NCBI GenBank assembly: GCA_964437725.1
Contig: CAYTIB010000097.1
Coordinates: forward strand, 1-14,431
DNA length: 14,431 bases
Reading direction: 5' to 3'
Origin: CAYTIB01 sp964437725
GTDB taxonomy: Bacteria > UBA8248 > JACPRG01 > G963555815
The notes beneath the pieces were generated by a model. It searched no databases. It was not told the DNA's origin and was given only the letters and a program-made list of their open reading frames with translations. Below, one piece after another: positions 7,356-13,893 of the stretch. How positions within the stretch are numbered: the first letter of the stretch is position 1; every line of letters starts with the position of its first letter. The translations under genes were made by a program, and so were the position numbers.

Positions 7356-8519
7356 TCAAAGTAATTTTTTCAACACTTTCAAATAAATTTCTGCACCATC
7401 AGTGACGTCTTGAATTTTCACCATCTCGGCGTCGGTATGAGCAAGTGACATATCCCCTGGTCCCAGACAGATAGCCTGGTATCTATGAATATAAAAGTAT
7501 CCAGCATCTAACGCAGCGTTCATGTAATACATATTGGACGCTCCCCTTTGGGCCTTTACCGCAGAATCCGCGGCTAATGGTAGCGTTGCGTTGGGGGCAA
7601 CCTTATTTGCATACTGAAATTTTCCGGCCTTTACCTTAAACTTCGCCGGGAACAAATCCCCTAAAGCTTTACGAATTTCTTCCACTGCAGGTTCAGGCTC
7701 CTCGTCGGGCAGCAGCCGGCGGTCCAGCATCCCGACCACCCGTTCAGGAATGGTATGGCTCGCCTTCGGAAAAGTTTCAGCGCTTATGGCTGTGAGCGTA
7801 ACTGGACCCAGGTCCGGATCAGACGGAGGCAAACTTACATCCTTTAGTCGTTCGACAGAGAGTGCCAAAGCTTCTAAAGCGTTTATCCCTAGATCAGGCG
7901 TACTGCTGTGGCATGCCTTTCCAATGATCTCAAGTGGCACATCGACTCGGCCTTTATTTCCAAGGCACACCTCATTACCAGTCCCCATAGCGATAACTGC
8001 ATCACCAGGATAAATTCCGGCAGAAGAGGCTTCGTCAAAATAGTTTGAAACAGCCTCGTGGCTACCCGTCTCCCCCGCAGTATTTACCAAAAACAGAAAG
8101 GGCCTTCTTAAGGTATCCGGCCGGTTTGTAACGAAAATCCTTACTGCCTCGATAGTCGAGGCGAGTGCCGCAACCTGCTCACATGTACCCCTACCCCATA
8201 AGCAAAGCCCGTCTTGACCATAGGGTTCACCGTCAACCTCTTTCGGCTCGTAAGGGTCGACCATATGCTCGGCTGGAAAGTTTCCAGCATAAGCGCAAAC
8301 AACTAATGGAGGCTCGGTATCCGAATCACCATTCAACCACCATCCGGTACTCCCTTTAGAATCCTGAAACACGCTATCGAAAGCATTTTCAGGAAGCTCA
8401 GGACGTACTGACTCCTGAATATAAGCTCGCACCTTATTAAGGTCAGGCTGGGGACTAGGATAAGCTATCAGGCGTTTGAGCGTCTCGAGCAACCGGCTTG
8501 GATCCGAAGAAGTAGACAA
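7356..8519 (-). CDS. M20-family peptidase-like protein with altered metal-site motifs
   Basis: A 387-residue protein with the M20/acetylornithine-deacetylase layout. Features that match include DPYEP (88-92), WGRGTCEQVAAL (108-119), NKGRVDVPLEIIGKACHSSTPDLGINALEAL (dimerisation domain, H204), MLDRRLLPDEEP and a late histidine H361 in LAHTDAEM. The usual GHxDxVP ligand motif is replaced by CAYAGNFP (75-82), so the His and Asp are absent. The GRGTCD aspartate is E114. The catalytic/metal EE pair is reduced to A148-G-E150. It may be an inactive or repurposed homologue, or have a rearranged metal site; peptidase or deacylase activity should not be assumed. The start is TTG at 8519, supported by AGGAGGG 3 nt upstream; the first ATG would come only at residue 86. 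It begins 15 nt after the ggt stop, so translation is probably coupled. No signal peptide. Confidence 0.8.
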   Translation of the reverse strand: MSTSSDPSRLLETLKRLIAYPSPQPDLNKVRAYIQESVRPELPENAFDSVFQDSKGSTGWWLNGDSDTEPPLVVCAYAGNFPAEHMVDPYEPKEVDGEPYGQDGLCLWGRGTCEQVAALASTIEAVRIFVTNRPDTLRRPFLFLVNTAGETGSHEAVSNYFDEASSAGIYPGDAVIAMGTGNEVCLGNKGRVDVPLEIIGKACHSSTPDLGINALEALALSVERLKDVSLPPSDPDLGPVTLTAISAETFPKASHTIPERVVGMLDRRLLPDEEPEPAVEEIRKALGDLFPAKFKVKAGKFQYANKVAPNATLPLAADSAVKAQRGASNMYYMNAALDAGYFYIHRYQAICLGPGDMSLAHTDAEMVKIQDVTDGAEIYLKVLKKLL

Positions 8520-8522
8520 TAT

Positions 8523-8529
8523 CCCTCCT
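8523..8529 (-). promoter_or_regulatory. Shine-Dalgarno supporting a TTG start of the M20-like gene
   Basis: AGGAGGG on the minus strand, 3 nt before the TTG at 8519. It is the strongest such site nearby and lies between the ggt stop and the M20-like start, so it fixes this rare start codon. Confidence 0.7.
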
Positions 8530-8534
8530 GTCCC

Positions 8535-10100
8535 TCAATAACCCACCGCGTAAGCATATCGCCGAAAATCTGCCCCGGCAAAAAGTATCCCGGTAGCAGG
8601 ATTACGCATAACAACCTTTGCTGATCCAAACATTAAAGGACCTGTATCGGGCGGAACGAATTCGTGGCCCATGGCTTCTAATTTCGCTCGGACGGAGGAG
8701 TCAATCCCATCCTCGATCAGCCGTCTTCCTGACCGGTCAACTGCCCATCTAGGCGCCTCGATGGCCGCCTGGACATTCATTTTGAAATCCACCACGTTCA
8801 ATACGATCTGAGTCAGAGTGACAGTTTGTGCGGCAGCACCAGGAGTTCCAAATGAGATAAACGGTATTCCGTTCTTCATTGCCATTGCAGGACTTAACGT
8901 ATGTGCAGGTCGCTTGCCTGGAACCAATTCATTGGGGTGCTGCTCCTTCAGGGTGAATCCGGAAAGACGATTATTCATCAAAATCCCTGTCCCTTTCGGA
9001 ATAAAGCCCGATCCAAAAGGGTGAAACACACTCAAAATATGGGAAACTGCATTTCCAAATTTGTCCATAACCGTAACATAGGATGTCCCTCCCCTGGGTT
9101 CGCCCACTGCCTTTCCGCTTACCTTTCTTGGATCAATCGAATCTCGAAGATTTCGGGCGTGCTCCTCGGAAAGTAGATCTTTTATGGGAATATCCGAAAA
9201 GTCGGGATCAGAGATATAAGACCGGCCCGAAGCAAAGCAAACACGTTGAGTTTCAATAAGCCAGTGGAGCAACTGAGCCGAATTGTGACCCATTAACGAC
9301 ACGTCCAGGCCATCGAGAACGCGCAGTTGCATAAGCATCAAAAGGCCCCAGGAATTAGGCGGTATCTGATAAAGCATTACGTCGCGATACGGCACACAAA
9401 GAGGATCCACTACTCGACAGGAGTAGGAGGAAAAATCAGCCTCTGTGAAATACCCGCCCGCCTCTTCAATTCCTGCAACAAGTTGTTGTGCTATATCACC
9501 TTTGTAATAGGCGTCGCGCCCCTCTTTCGCGATAGCACGTAGGGAATTAGCCAAATCAGGTTGCCGAATCAATGAACCCAATTTCGGAATTTCACCCTCA
9601 GGCATAAAAGGCGAATCGTGAGCGCCTCCCTTCATGAGCGTCTCACCACTTCGCTGAAGCCACTCGATTAGCCTGGGGTGAACTGGGAATCCTGCCTCGG
9701 CGAACTCGATAGCCGGCGCAAGGGCGTCTGCAAGGGATATTGTGCCATGATTCGCAAGAGCCTTGGCCCAACCATCCACAAGACCTGGGACCGTTGAACA
9801 CCGTGGTCCTTCTTCGGGTATGCCCTCCGCTGAATATAGCGATTTTTCTGCACCCATCGGGGCGGGTCCGCATGCATTGATCCCCGTTACCATCCCCTCG
9901 CCACCGATAAGCATGAAACCATCTCCCCCGATTCCACAGGCTTGCGGATGTATAACTGCCAATACCGCAGCAGCCGTCACGGCGGCATCCACGGCATTGC
10001 CCCCATCCATAAGCACACGCAAACCTGAGATCGCTGCCTGTGGGTCCCCAGCCGACAGCGCTCCTCGGGTACAAACCATCATCGGGCGCATAGGATCCAT
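8535..10100 (-). CDS. ggt: Gamma-glutamyltransferase family protein
   Basis: A 521-residue Ntn-hydrolase of the gamma-glutamyltranspeptidase family. These cleave themselves before a Thr, which then attacks gamma-glutamyl bonds of glutathione and similar compounds. Family blocks are present: GGNAVDAAVTAAAVLAVIHPQ (33-53), GIGGDGFML (57-64), TVPGLVDGW (103-111) and the processing site G337-G-T339-S-Y followed by VTVMDKFGNAVS. T339 is the expected nucleophile and new N-terminus of the small subunit. GTGILMNNRLSGF (370-382) and RPAHTLSPAMAMKNG (397-411) follow. The canonical Ser-Ser of E. coli GGT is His-Thr here, as in many GGT-like proteins, so substrate preference may differ. No signal peptide is visible, unlike the periplasmic E. 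coli enzyme. The ATG at 10100 has AAGGG 10 nt upstream; a TTG at 10136 would add 12 residues. It is first gene of an operon with the M20-like gene. Confidence 0.9.
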   Translation of the reverse strand: MDPMRPMMVCTRGALSAGDPQAAISGLRVLMDGGNAVDAAVTAAAVLAVIHPQACGIGGDGFMLIGGEGMVTGINACGPAPMGAEKSLYSAEGIPEEGPRCSTVPGLVDGWAKALANHGTISLADALAPAIEFAEAGFPVHPRLIEWLQRSGETLMKGGAHDSPFMPEGEIPKLGSLIRQPDLANSLRAIAKEGRDAYYKGDIAQQLVAGIEEAGGYFTEADFSSYSCRVVDPLCVPYRDVMLYQIPPNSWGLLMLMQLRVLDGLDVSLMGHNSAQLLHWLIETQRVCFASGRSYISDPDFSDIPIKDLLSEEHARNLRDSIDPRKVSGKAVGEPRGGTSYVTVMDKFGNAVSHILSVFHPFGSGFIPKGTGILMNNRLSGFTLKEQHPNELVPGKRPAHTLSPAMAMKNGIPFISFGTPGAAAQTVTLTQIVLNVVDFKMNVQAAIEAPRWAVDRSGRRLIEDGIDSSVRAKLEAMGHEFVPPDTGPLMFGSAKVVMRNPATGILFAGADFRRYAYAVGY

Positions 10101-10170
10101 GAAAAACAAACCCTTTCCAGCAACTAAGCCAAACAATTACTCAAAAGTAGCGTACTAGAAATCGCTTGAT

Positions 10171-10199
10171 TTTACACGTTGCAGTTTTGTGGCTTTCAA
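10171..10199 (-). promoter_or_regulatory. Probable promoter of the ggt-M20 operon
   Basis: On the minus strand TTGAAA (10199-10194), a 17-base spacer, then TGTAAA (10176-10171). The hexamers match consensus at five and four positions, and the site lies about 70 bases upstream of the ggt ATG, in the gap after the abiV-like gene. Confidence 0.5.
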
Positions 10200-10247
10200 G
10201 AAAGTTTTACATTGTGGGGTAAGACACCAAACACCAACCAAGGTCAC

Positions 10248-10883
10248 TCAGCGGACAGCATGTTCCCGCATGAAATTCTTCAACGACTCATTCGCTGACT
10301 TCCAAAGGTCAAAACTCTCGAAGGAGTCCCCACCCTCCAGTGGGAAGGGATCCAACGCCTTGTCCCCGTAATCAACAATCATTTCCTGCGCGGTACAAAT
10401 AAAATAGTACGCGTTATCCCTAGTCACAGCATCTGAAGGATTTGAAACCTCTTTAGCGGAAACGTCCGAGTCTACACTAAGGCTGGACAAACGCTTCTCA
10501 ATTAGCTCATCACGTCCCCAAGTTCGGACTATCCGAGAAACCATGTCCACGACATGAGCCCACTCCTTGGGATCTTCGACATCCATGTAGGACGCCGCCT
10601 GATACCAAGTGGCTGTCTTCTCCCGATGCTCGGTGAGATTTGATTCCAAGCCATCGAGTGCCTTTTGCATATCCTCATCGGAGCTAACATAGATAAAGGG
10701 TTGCCGCAGCAGTTGGAGTTTCGCCATTTCCTCCATCGAACTAATAGCAAGGAACTGAGCAGATGGATAGGACCCCTTCTCAAAGAGGAACACAGCATCT
10801 TCGACCAACCGCTGAGCGTTTGCCAGTATCCCCCGGAAAAACTTCCTCAGGTAATCTTCAAGATCGCTAGGAACCTCATACAC
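10248..10883 (-). CDS. AbiV-like (HEPN-type) abortive-infection family protein
   Basis: A 211-residue, largely helical protein. Its N-terminal segment NAQRLVEDAVFLFEKGSYPS (22-41), followed by AQFLAISSMEEMAKLQLL (42-59), matches the characteristic pattern of AbiV-family proteins, where an NAxxLlxDAexLfexgryxsA helix is followed by LaixaxEExxKl. The HREK segment at 86-89 also fits. Lactococcal AbiV blocks phage development by interfering with host translation. Whether this homologue does so is inference, since AbiV-type HEPN proteins are diverse and only distantly alike. No HEPN RNase motif of the RxxxxH type stands out. The start chosen is GTG at 10883, with GGGAGGA 9 nt upstream. An earlier in-frame GTG at 10919 would add 12 residues but has no properly spaced site. 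It lies 55 nt after the ferritin-like gene and is surely on the same transcript. The C-terminal half matches nothing I recognise. Confidence 0.7.
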   Translation of the reverse strand: MYEVPSDLEDYLRKFFRGILANAQRLVEDAVFLFEKGSYPSAQFLAISSMEEMAKLQLLRQPFIYVSSDEDMQKALDGLESNLTEHREKTATWYQAASYMDVEDPKEWAHVVDMVSRIVRTWGRDELIEKRLSSLSVDSDVSAKEVSNPSDAVTRDNAYYFICTAQEMIVDYGDKALDPFPLEGGDSFESFDLWKSANESLKNFMREHAVR

Positions 10884-10892
10884 GATGCTGCT

Positions 10893-10899
10893 TCCTCCC
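10893..10899 (-). promoter_or_regulatory. Shine-Dalgarno of the abiV-like gene
   Basis: GGGAGGA on the minus strand, 9 nt before GTG 10883. It decides this start over the upstream GTG at 10919, which has AGG directly abutting the codon. Confidence 0.55.
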
Positions 10900-10938
10900 T
10901 CAATGGATATCGCCGCCACCCTGAGAAAATTCGAACCC

Positions 10939-11598
10939 TCAAACCGCTCCCATGTCGAAAGTCTCGAGCATCGGCAAACCGTAAGACTTGCGGACCTGCT
11001 GATATTTTATATCACCAATCTCTTCCACGCGACGCTGGATTTCCTCCGTCGTCGCATACTTCTCAAGAACGAGCCTCCCATTCCGAACGTGGGTTCCCTC
11101 ATGAACAAGAATTTCATCCCGCATAACCCTCGCGCTTCGCTCATCCAGAACGTCTATCATCCATTTCTGGCTAGTGATAAGAATGGTTTCACCGAACACC
11201 TGAAGGGAGGCTGCGATCTCCCAGGGGGTTTTATACTCGAAGGTTAAGCGATACATCTCTTCATCCTGTGGCAAGGGATCATACGCACTCAAATTTCCGT
11301 TAGCCCCCATCTCTTCCAACCGTTCGGAGAGTACTCGACAATGCAGAAACTCCTCGCACAACTGACGGGTGATAAGAACTTTCAGTTCCACCTCAGAGTC
11401 CGGAATCATCATCAGCTGCTTAGAGGGAGGAAGAACGCCAAGATAATATTCACGGTACATCTGAGATTTCAGCAAACCAATCGTACGCGTCTCAGATAAC
11501 GGAGTTCGGTCATTATAAACATTTTCCTGCATAATGGCCGCGAACTCTTCCGCCTTACGAATCATCTTTTTGGCAAAATCAACGCTATCCATAACCAT
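10939..11598 (-). CDS. Ferritin-like (putative diiron) four-helix protein
   Basis: A 219-residue helical protein with two ExxH motifs about 80 residues apart: E83-F-L-H86 in QLCEEFLHCRVLSERL, and E167-G-T-H170 in DEILVHEGTHVRNGRL. Candidate remaining ligands are E50 (MYREYYLG) on an earlier helix and E137 (QVFGETILI) between the two. This E, ExxH, E, ExxH order is the layout of the ferritin-like superfamily, which includes diiron oxygenases and PaaA-type monooxygenase subunits. The specific family is not recognised, so substrate and activity (oxygenase, oxidase, iron handling) are open. An HExxH-like reading of HEGTH (166-170) as a zinc-protease motif is less likely given the paired ExxH. The ATG at 11598 is fixed by GGAGG 6 nt upstream; a longer frame to 11682 has no signal. 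It is first gene of the pair with the abiV-like gene. Confidence 0.68.
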   Translation of the reverse strand: MVMDSVDFAKKMIRKAEEFAAIMQENVYNDRTPLSETRTIGLLKSQMYREYYLGVLPPSKQLMMIPDSEVELKVLITRQLCEEFLHCRVLSERLEEMGANGNLSAYDPLPQDEEMYRLTFEYKTPWEIAASLQVFGETILITSQKWMIDVLDERSARVMRDEILVHEGTHVRNGRLVLEKYATTEEIQRRVEEIGDIKYQQVRKSYGLPMLETFDMGAV

Positions 11599-11604
11599 CG
11601 CACA

Positions 11605-11609
11605 CCTCC
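11605..11609 (-). promoter_or_regulatory. Shine-Dalgarno of the ferritin-like gene
   Basis: GGAGG within GGGGAGGT on the minus strand, 6 nt before ATG 11598. The ideal spacing excludes the upstream extension of the frame to 11682. Confidence 0.75.
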
Positions 11610-11647
11610 CCAAGTTACTTTTACGGATCAGCTTGTAGCATAGGAGA

Positions 11648-11677
11648 ATTATGCATGAATTAATGGGAAAAAGTGAA
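11648..11677 (-). promoter_or_regulatory. Probable promoter of the ferritin-like/abiV-like operon
   Basis: On the minus strand TTCACT (11677-11672), an 18-base spacer, then CATAAT (11653-11648, five of six consensus bases). It would give a 5' leader of about 45 bases before ATG 11598. Confidence 0.5.
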
Positions 11678-11708
11678 GCCATTTAATTTTCCATTAAAAT
11701 ATGAGAAC

Positions 11709-11748
11709 GTAGATCTTGTCCCAAGGAATGGAACCCGTTAGGATCTAC
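11709..11748. repeat. Inverted repeat in the divergent intergenic region
   Basis: GTAGATC (11709-11715) and GATCTAC (11742-11748) are perfect 7-base inverted arms separated by 26 bases. They lie between the start of the ferritin-like operon and the divergent exported hydrolase. An operator or weak stem-loop is possible; chance is also possible. Confidence 0.3.
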
Positions 11749-11815
11749 AATTCTGGTGATTCTCTTCCACACAATATCGCACTCGAACTACACCGGCCTG
11801 GAAAAAAATGAAAGC

Positions 11816-12559
11816 ATGGTGATGCATACTCGAAGATTAGCTGTCATTTTTTTATTTTCCTTGGGTTGGTTTGCCTCCCCTGCAACATCCGAACCAATCT
11901 ACCATGAAAAATATTACCCCTCTGGCTCTGAACCTTTTCCGGCAGTAATCGCCTTACACTCAAGCGGCGGGTTTAAGTCCGTAAAGCACCTAATTCAACG
12001 GTACATTGATGACGGTTTTGCTGTGTATGCTCCGGACTTTTGGGCCCGCCACGGATTAACAGCAGCAACACGAATGGATACATTCACTACTTATCGAGAA
12101 AACATCGAGCAAGAATTATCGGAAATCGTCGACCTCATGAAATCTGATCCGAAAGTTAATAAAAAAAATATTTTCGCCGTCGGCTTTTCTAATGGTGGTT
12201 TTTGGGTCTGCTATCTAACCGGAACCGCCAAAGTAAATGCTGGCGTCGCTCACTACGGAGTTTGGAAGGCAAATATGGGCAGAGAATTCACGAACCCCTA
12301 TCCTATGGATTATTTCTCAAAATCCAGCACCCCCATCCTCGCTTTACACGGTGACTATGACGACACTCAAAAAATGGAGTTTGTAGAGCAAGCATGGGAC
12401 GAGGCAAGAAACAATGGGGCCATTCTCAAAACACATATTTATTGGGGTGCCAACCATGCATGGGATCGGAAAAACATTAAACGCTGGCCCTACAATGAGA
12501 AAGTGGACAAGGACTCCCACAAACGAACAATAGAGTTCTTCAAAAAACACATGAAATAA
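11816..12559 (+). CDS. Exported dienelactone-hydrolase-like alpha/beta hydrolase (second copy type)
   Basis: A 247-residue alpha/beta hydrolase with a signal peptide (HTRR, then a hydrophobic VIFLFSLGWFA core; cleavage probably after PATS near 25). The oxyanion segment LHSSGG is at 47-52. The nucleophile elbow is G123-F-S-N-G-G128, with S125 as nucleophile. The acid is probably D180 or D183 in HGDYDD, and H214 in WGANHAWDR is the base. It is a DienelactoneHydrolase-family fold with Ser in place of Cys, so the classical chlorocatechol reaction is unlikely. It differs clearly from the other exported hydrolase at 3458, so it is not a recent duplicate. The start is uncertain: ATG 11816 and ATG 11822 are both plausible, and a GTG at 11756 is less so because it would put 20 residues before the signal peptide. 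Only a weak GGA-rich site precedes. The SDR gene follows after 74 nt. Confidence 0.8.
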   Translation: MVMHTRRLAVIFLFSLGWFASPATSEPIYHEKYYPSGSEPFPAVIALHSSGGFKSVKHLIQRYIDDGFAVYAPDFWARHGLTAATRMDTFTTYRENIEQELSEIVDLMKSDPKVNKKNIFAVGFSNGGFWVCYLTGTAKVNAGVAHYGVWKANMGREFTNPYPMDYFSKSSTPILALHGDYDDTQKMEFVEQAWDEARNNGAILKTHIYWGANHAWDRKNIKRWPYNEKVDKDSHKRTIEFFKKHMK

Positions 12560-12633
12560 TGTAGTGTGCTTCAAATCGAGACAGTTGCCAGGGTGCTTGG
12601 TCAATGGGCCACCGACACGAAGGATAAATTTCC

Positions 12634-13440
12634 ATGTCTTCAATTCATTCATTTCCTGAAATATTCAGTCTTAAAGGCAAAACCGCAATCGTTACTGGAG
12701 CCGCTAGGGGACTTGGCCTGGCGATGGCCAAGGGGTTAGCTGAGGCAGGCGCCGAAATCGTCCTAGCCGACCGTCTGGAAGAGGAAGGCCAAGCGACCAT
12801 CCAAACGCTCAAGGATGAGGGATACCCAGTTCACTTTCGCCTCGTAGACGTTTCGGATCGTGAGACTGTGATATCCACGATAGACGAAATCGCAGACTCG
12901 CTTGGTGGGATTGATATTCTTATCAATAATGCAGGGGTTGGCAGTCGAACCCATGGTGGGCCCCATCCAGCCCAGGATATGCCGTCTGAACACTGGCAAA
13001 CACTGATGTCCATTAACCTGGACGGCGTTTTTTGGTGTTGCCAGGCAGCCTACCCACACCTGAAATCTCGCGGGAAAGCCAGCATCGTGAACATCAGTTC
13101 AATCTGGGGGCTAGCAGCAGGCCCGAGTTTCCCCGCGGCAGCATATGCCGCTTCCAAGGGAGCTGTCGCCAATTTAACGCGTCAACTCGCTGTGGAGTGG
13201 GCCAAGGATGGGATACGTGTTAACGCAATAGCCCCTGGCGTCTTCAAGACCGAACTAGGCGGAAAGGATTCTCCCCTCTGGGGCGATGCATTCCGCGAGC
13301 ACGTCAATGAAAGGATGCCAATGCAACGAATCGGGGAGCCAGAAGAACTCAAAGGAACCGCGATCTTCCTTGCCTCGGATGCGTCCGGATTGATCACAGG
13401 ACACATTCTCCCGGTGGACGGTGGTTGGCTGGCCTGGTGA
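12634..13440 (+). CDS. Short-chain dehydrogenase/reductase (classical SDR)
   Basis: A 268-residue NAD(P)-dependent oxidoreductase. The cofactor motif is T21-G-A-A-R-G-L-G28, NNAG is at 98-101, and the active-site residues are N128, the Ser in NISS (S156 probable), Y171 and K175 in YAASK. RVNAIAPG (195-202) and the C-terminal GHILPVDGGW block complete the fold. An aspartate (D46 in VLADR) at the end of the second beta strand favours NAD over NADP. The Ser-to-Tyr distance is 15 residues, two more than the usual 13, owing to a small insertion (GPSFPAAA) in the active-site loop. Substrate is not readable from the sequence. AAGGA lies 9 nt before the ATG. It follows the exported hydrolase and precedes a small alpha/beta protein, all on one strand, so an operon is likely. 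Confidence 0.92.
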   Translation: MSSIHSFPEIFSLKGKTAIVTGAARGLGLAMAKGLAEAGAEIVLADRLEEEGQATIQTLKDEGYPVHFRLVDVSDRETVISTIDEIADSLGGIDILINNAGVGSRTHGGPHPAQDMPSEHWQTLMSINLDGVFWCCQAAYPHLKSRGKASIVNISSIWGLAAGPSFPAAAYAASKGAVANLTRQLAVEWAKDGIRVNAIAPGVFKTELGGKDSPLWGDAFREHVNERMPMQRIGEPEELKGTAIFLASDASGLITGHILPVDGGWLAW

Positions 13441-13514
13441 TACAATAACCAACCTTTTGACTCTACTCGTTCGCCAAACCAATCTCACACTGAAAGAAGA
13501 AAGGGAACAACAGG

Positions 13515-13826
13515 ATGAGGTTCATGGTAACCTTCAGTTTAAACACCGCAACCGTAAATGAGAGCATGAGATCGGGCAAATTCGGTGAAACAATTCAAGC
13601 CATCCTAGGAGATATCAAGCCCGAGGCCGGTTACTTTGGAGAAAAAGACGGCGTGCGCACTGGATGGTTAGTAGTAGATTTGGAGGACGCCTCACAAATA
13701 CCAGCAATTGCCGAGCCTTTCTTTTTGGCTTTCAACGCTAGTATTGACATTGCGCCCGTGATGGTACCCGAGGATCTCGGTAAAGCGGGACCTGCTATTG
13801 AAGCTGCTGTGAGCAAATTTGGTTAG
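13515..13826 (+). CDS. Small alpha/beta protein of unknown function
   Basis: A 103-residue soluble protein with no signal peptide. It starts with a strand (RFMVTFSL), then a helix-like stretch and the segment IKPEAGYFGEKDGVRTGWLVVDLEDASQIPAIAEPFF. This pattern resembles dimeric ferredoxin-like (alpha/beta barrel) small proteins that turn up widely in proteobacteria. I recall some being labelled with a doubtful pantothenate-synthetase name, but I cannot verify it and would not transfer it. AAGGGA lies about 8 nt before the ATG. It follows the SDR gene by 74 nt and is the last gene before a strong stem-loop, so it may be the end of the hydrolase-SDR transcript. A ligand-binding or isomerase-type role in the same pathway is a guess. 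Confidence 0.72.
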   Translation: MRFMVTFSLNTATVNESMRSGKFGETIQAILGDIKPEAGYFGEKDGVRTGWLVVDLEDASQIPAIAEPFFLAFNASIDIAPVMVPEDLGKAGPAIEAAVSKFG

Positions 13827-13837
13827 GTTTGGATTGG

Positions 13838-13879
13838 GGCTTTACCAATCGGCTAGCAAAACGGCCGGTTGGTAAAGCC
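13838..13879. terminator. 16-bp stem-loop between convergent genes
   Basis: Bases 13838-13853 pair with 13864-13879 over 16 positions, with one G-T pair (13849/13868), around a 10-base loop. It sits between the stop of the 103-aa gene and the end of the convergent MFS gene, so it probably terminates both transcripts. Neither flank has a clear run of T, so it may need Rho or act mainly as a 3'-end stabiliser. Confidence 0.6.
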
Positions 13880-13893
13880 GAAGCTCTCAAGGC

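Noticed and set aside
9643..10158. Long frames of 143 and 131 codons in the ggt region
   Set aside because: They lie in other frames of the ggt gene, whose family blocks are continuous through this stretch; the translations look like nothing known.
10665..11247. Plus-strand frames of 153 and 120 codons opposite the AbiV-like pair
   Set aside because: They are antisense shadows; the minus-strand proteins have family motifs and good ribosome-binding sites.
10939..11598. HEGTH as an HExxH zinc-metalloprotease motif
   Set aside because: The paired ExxH motifs and the all-helical character fit a ferritin-like fold better, and no third zinc ligand pattern was seen.
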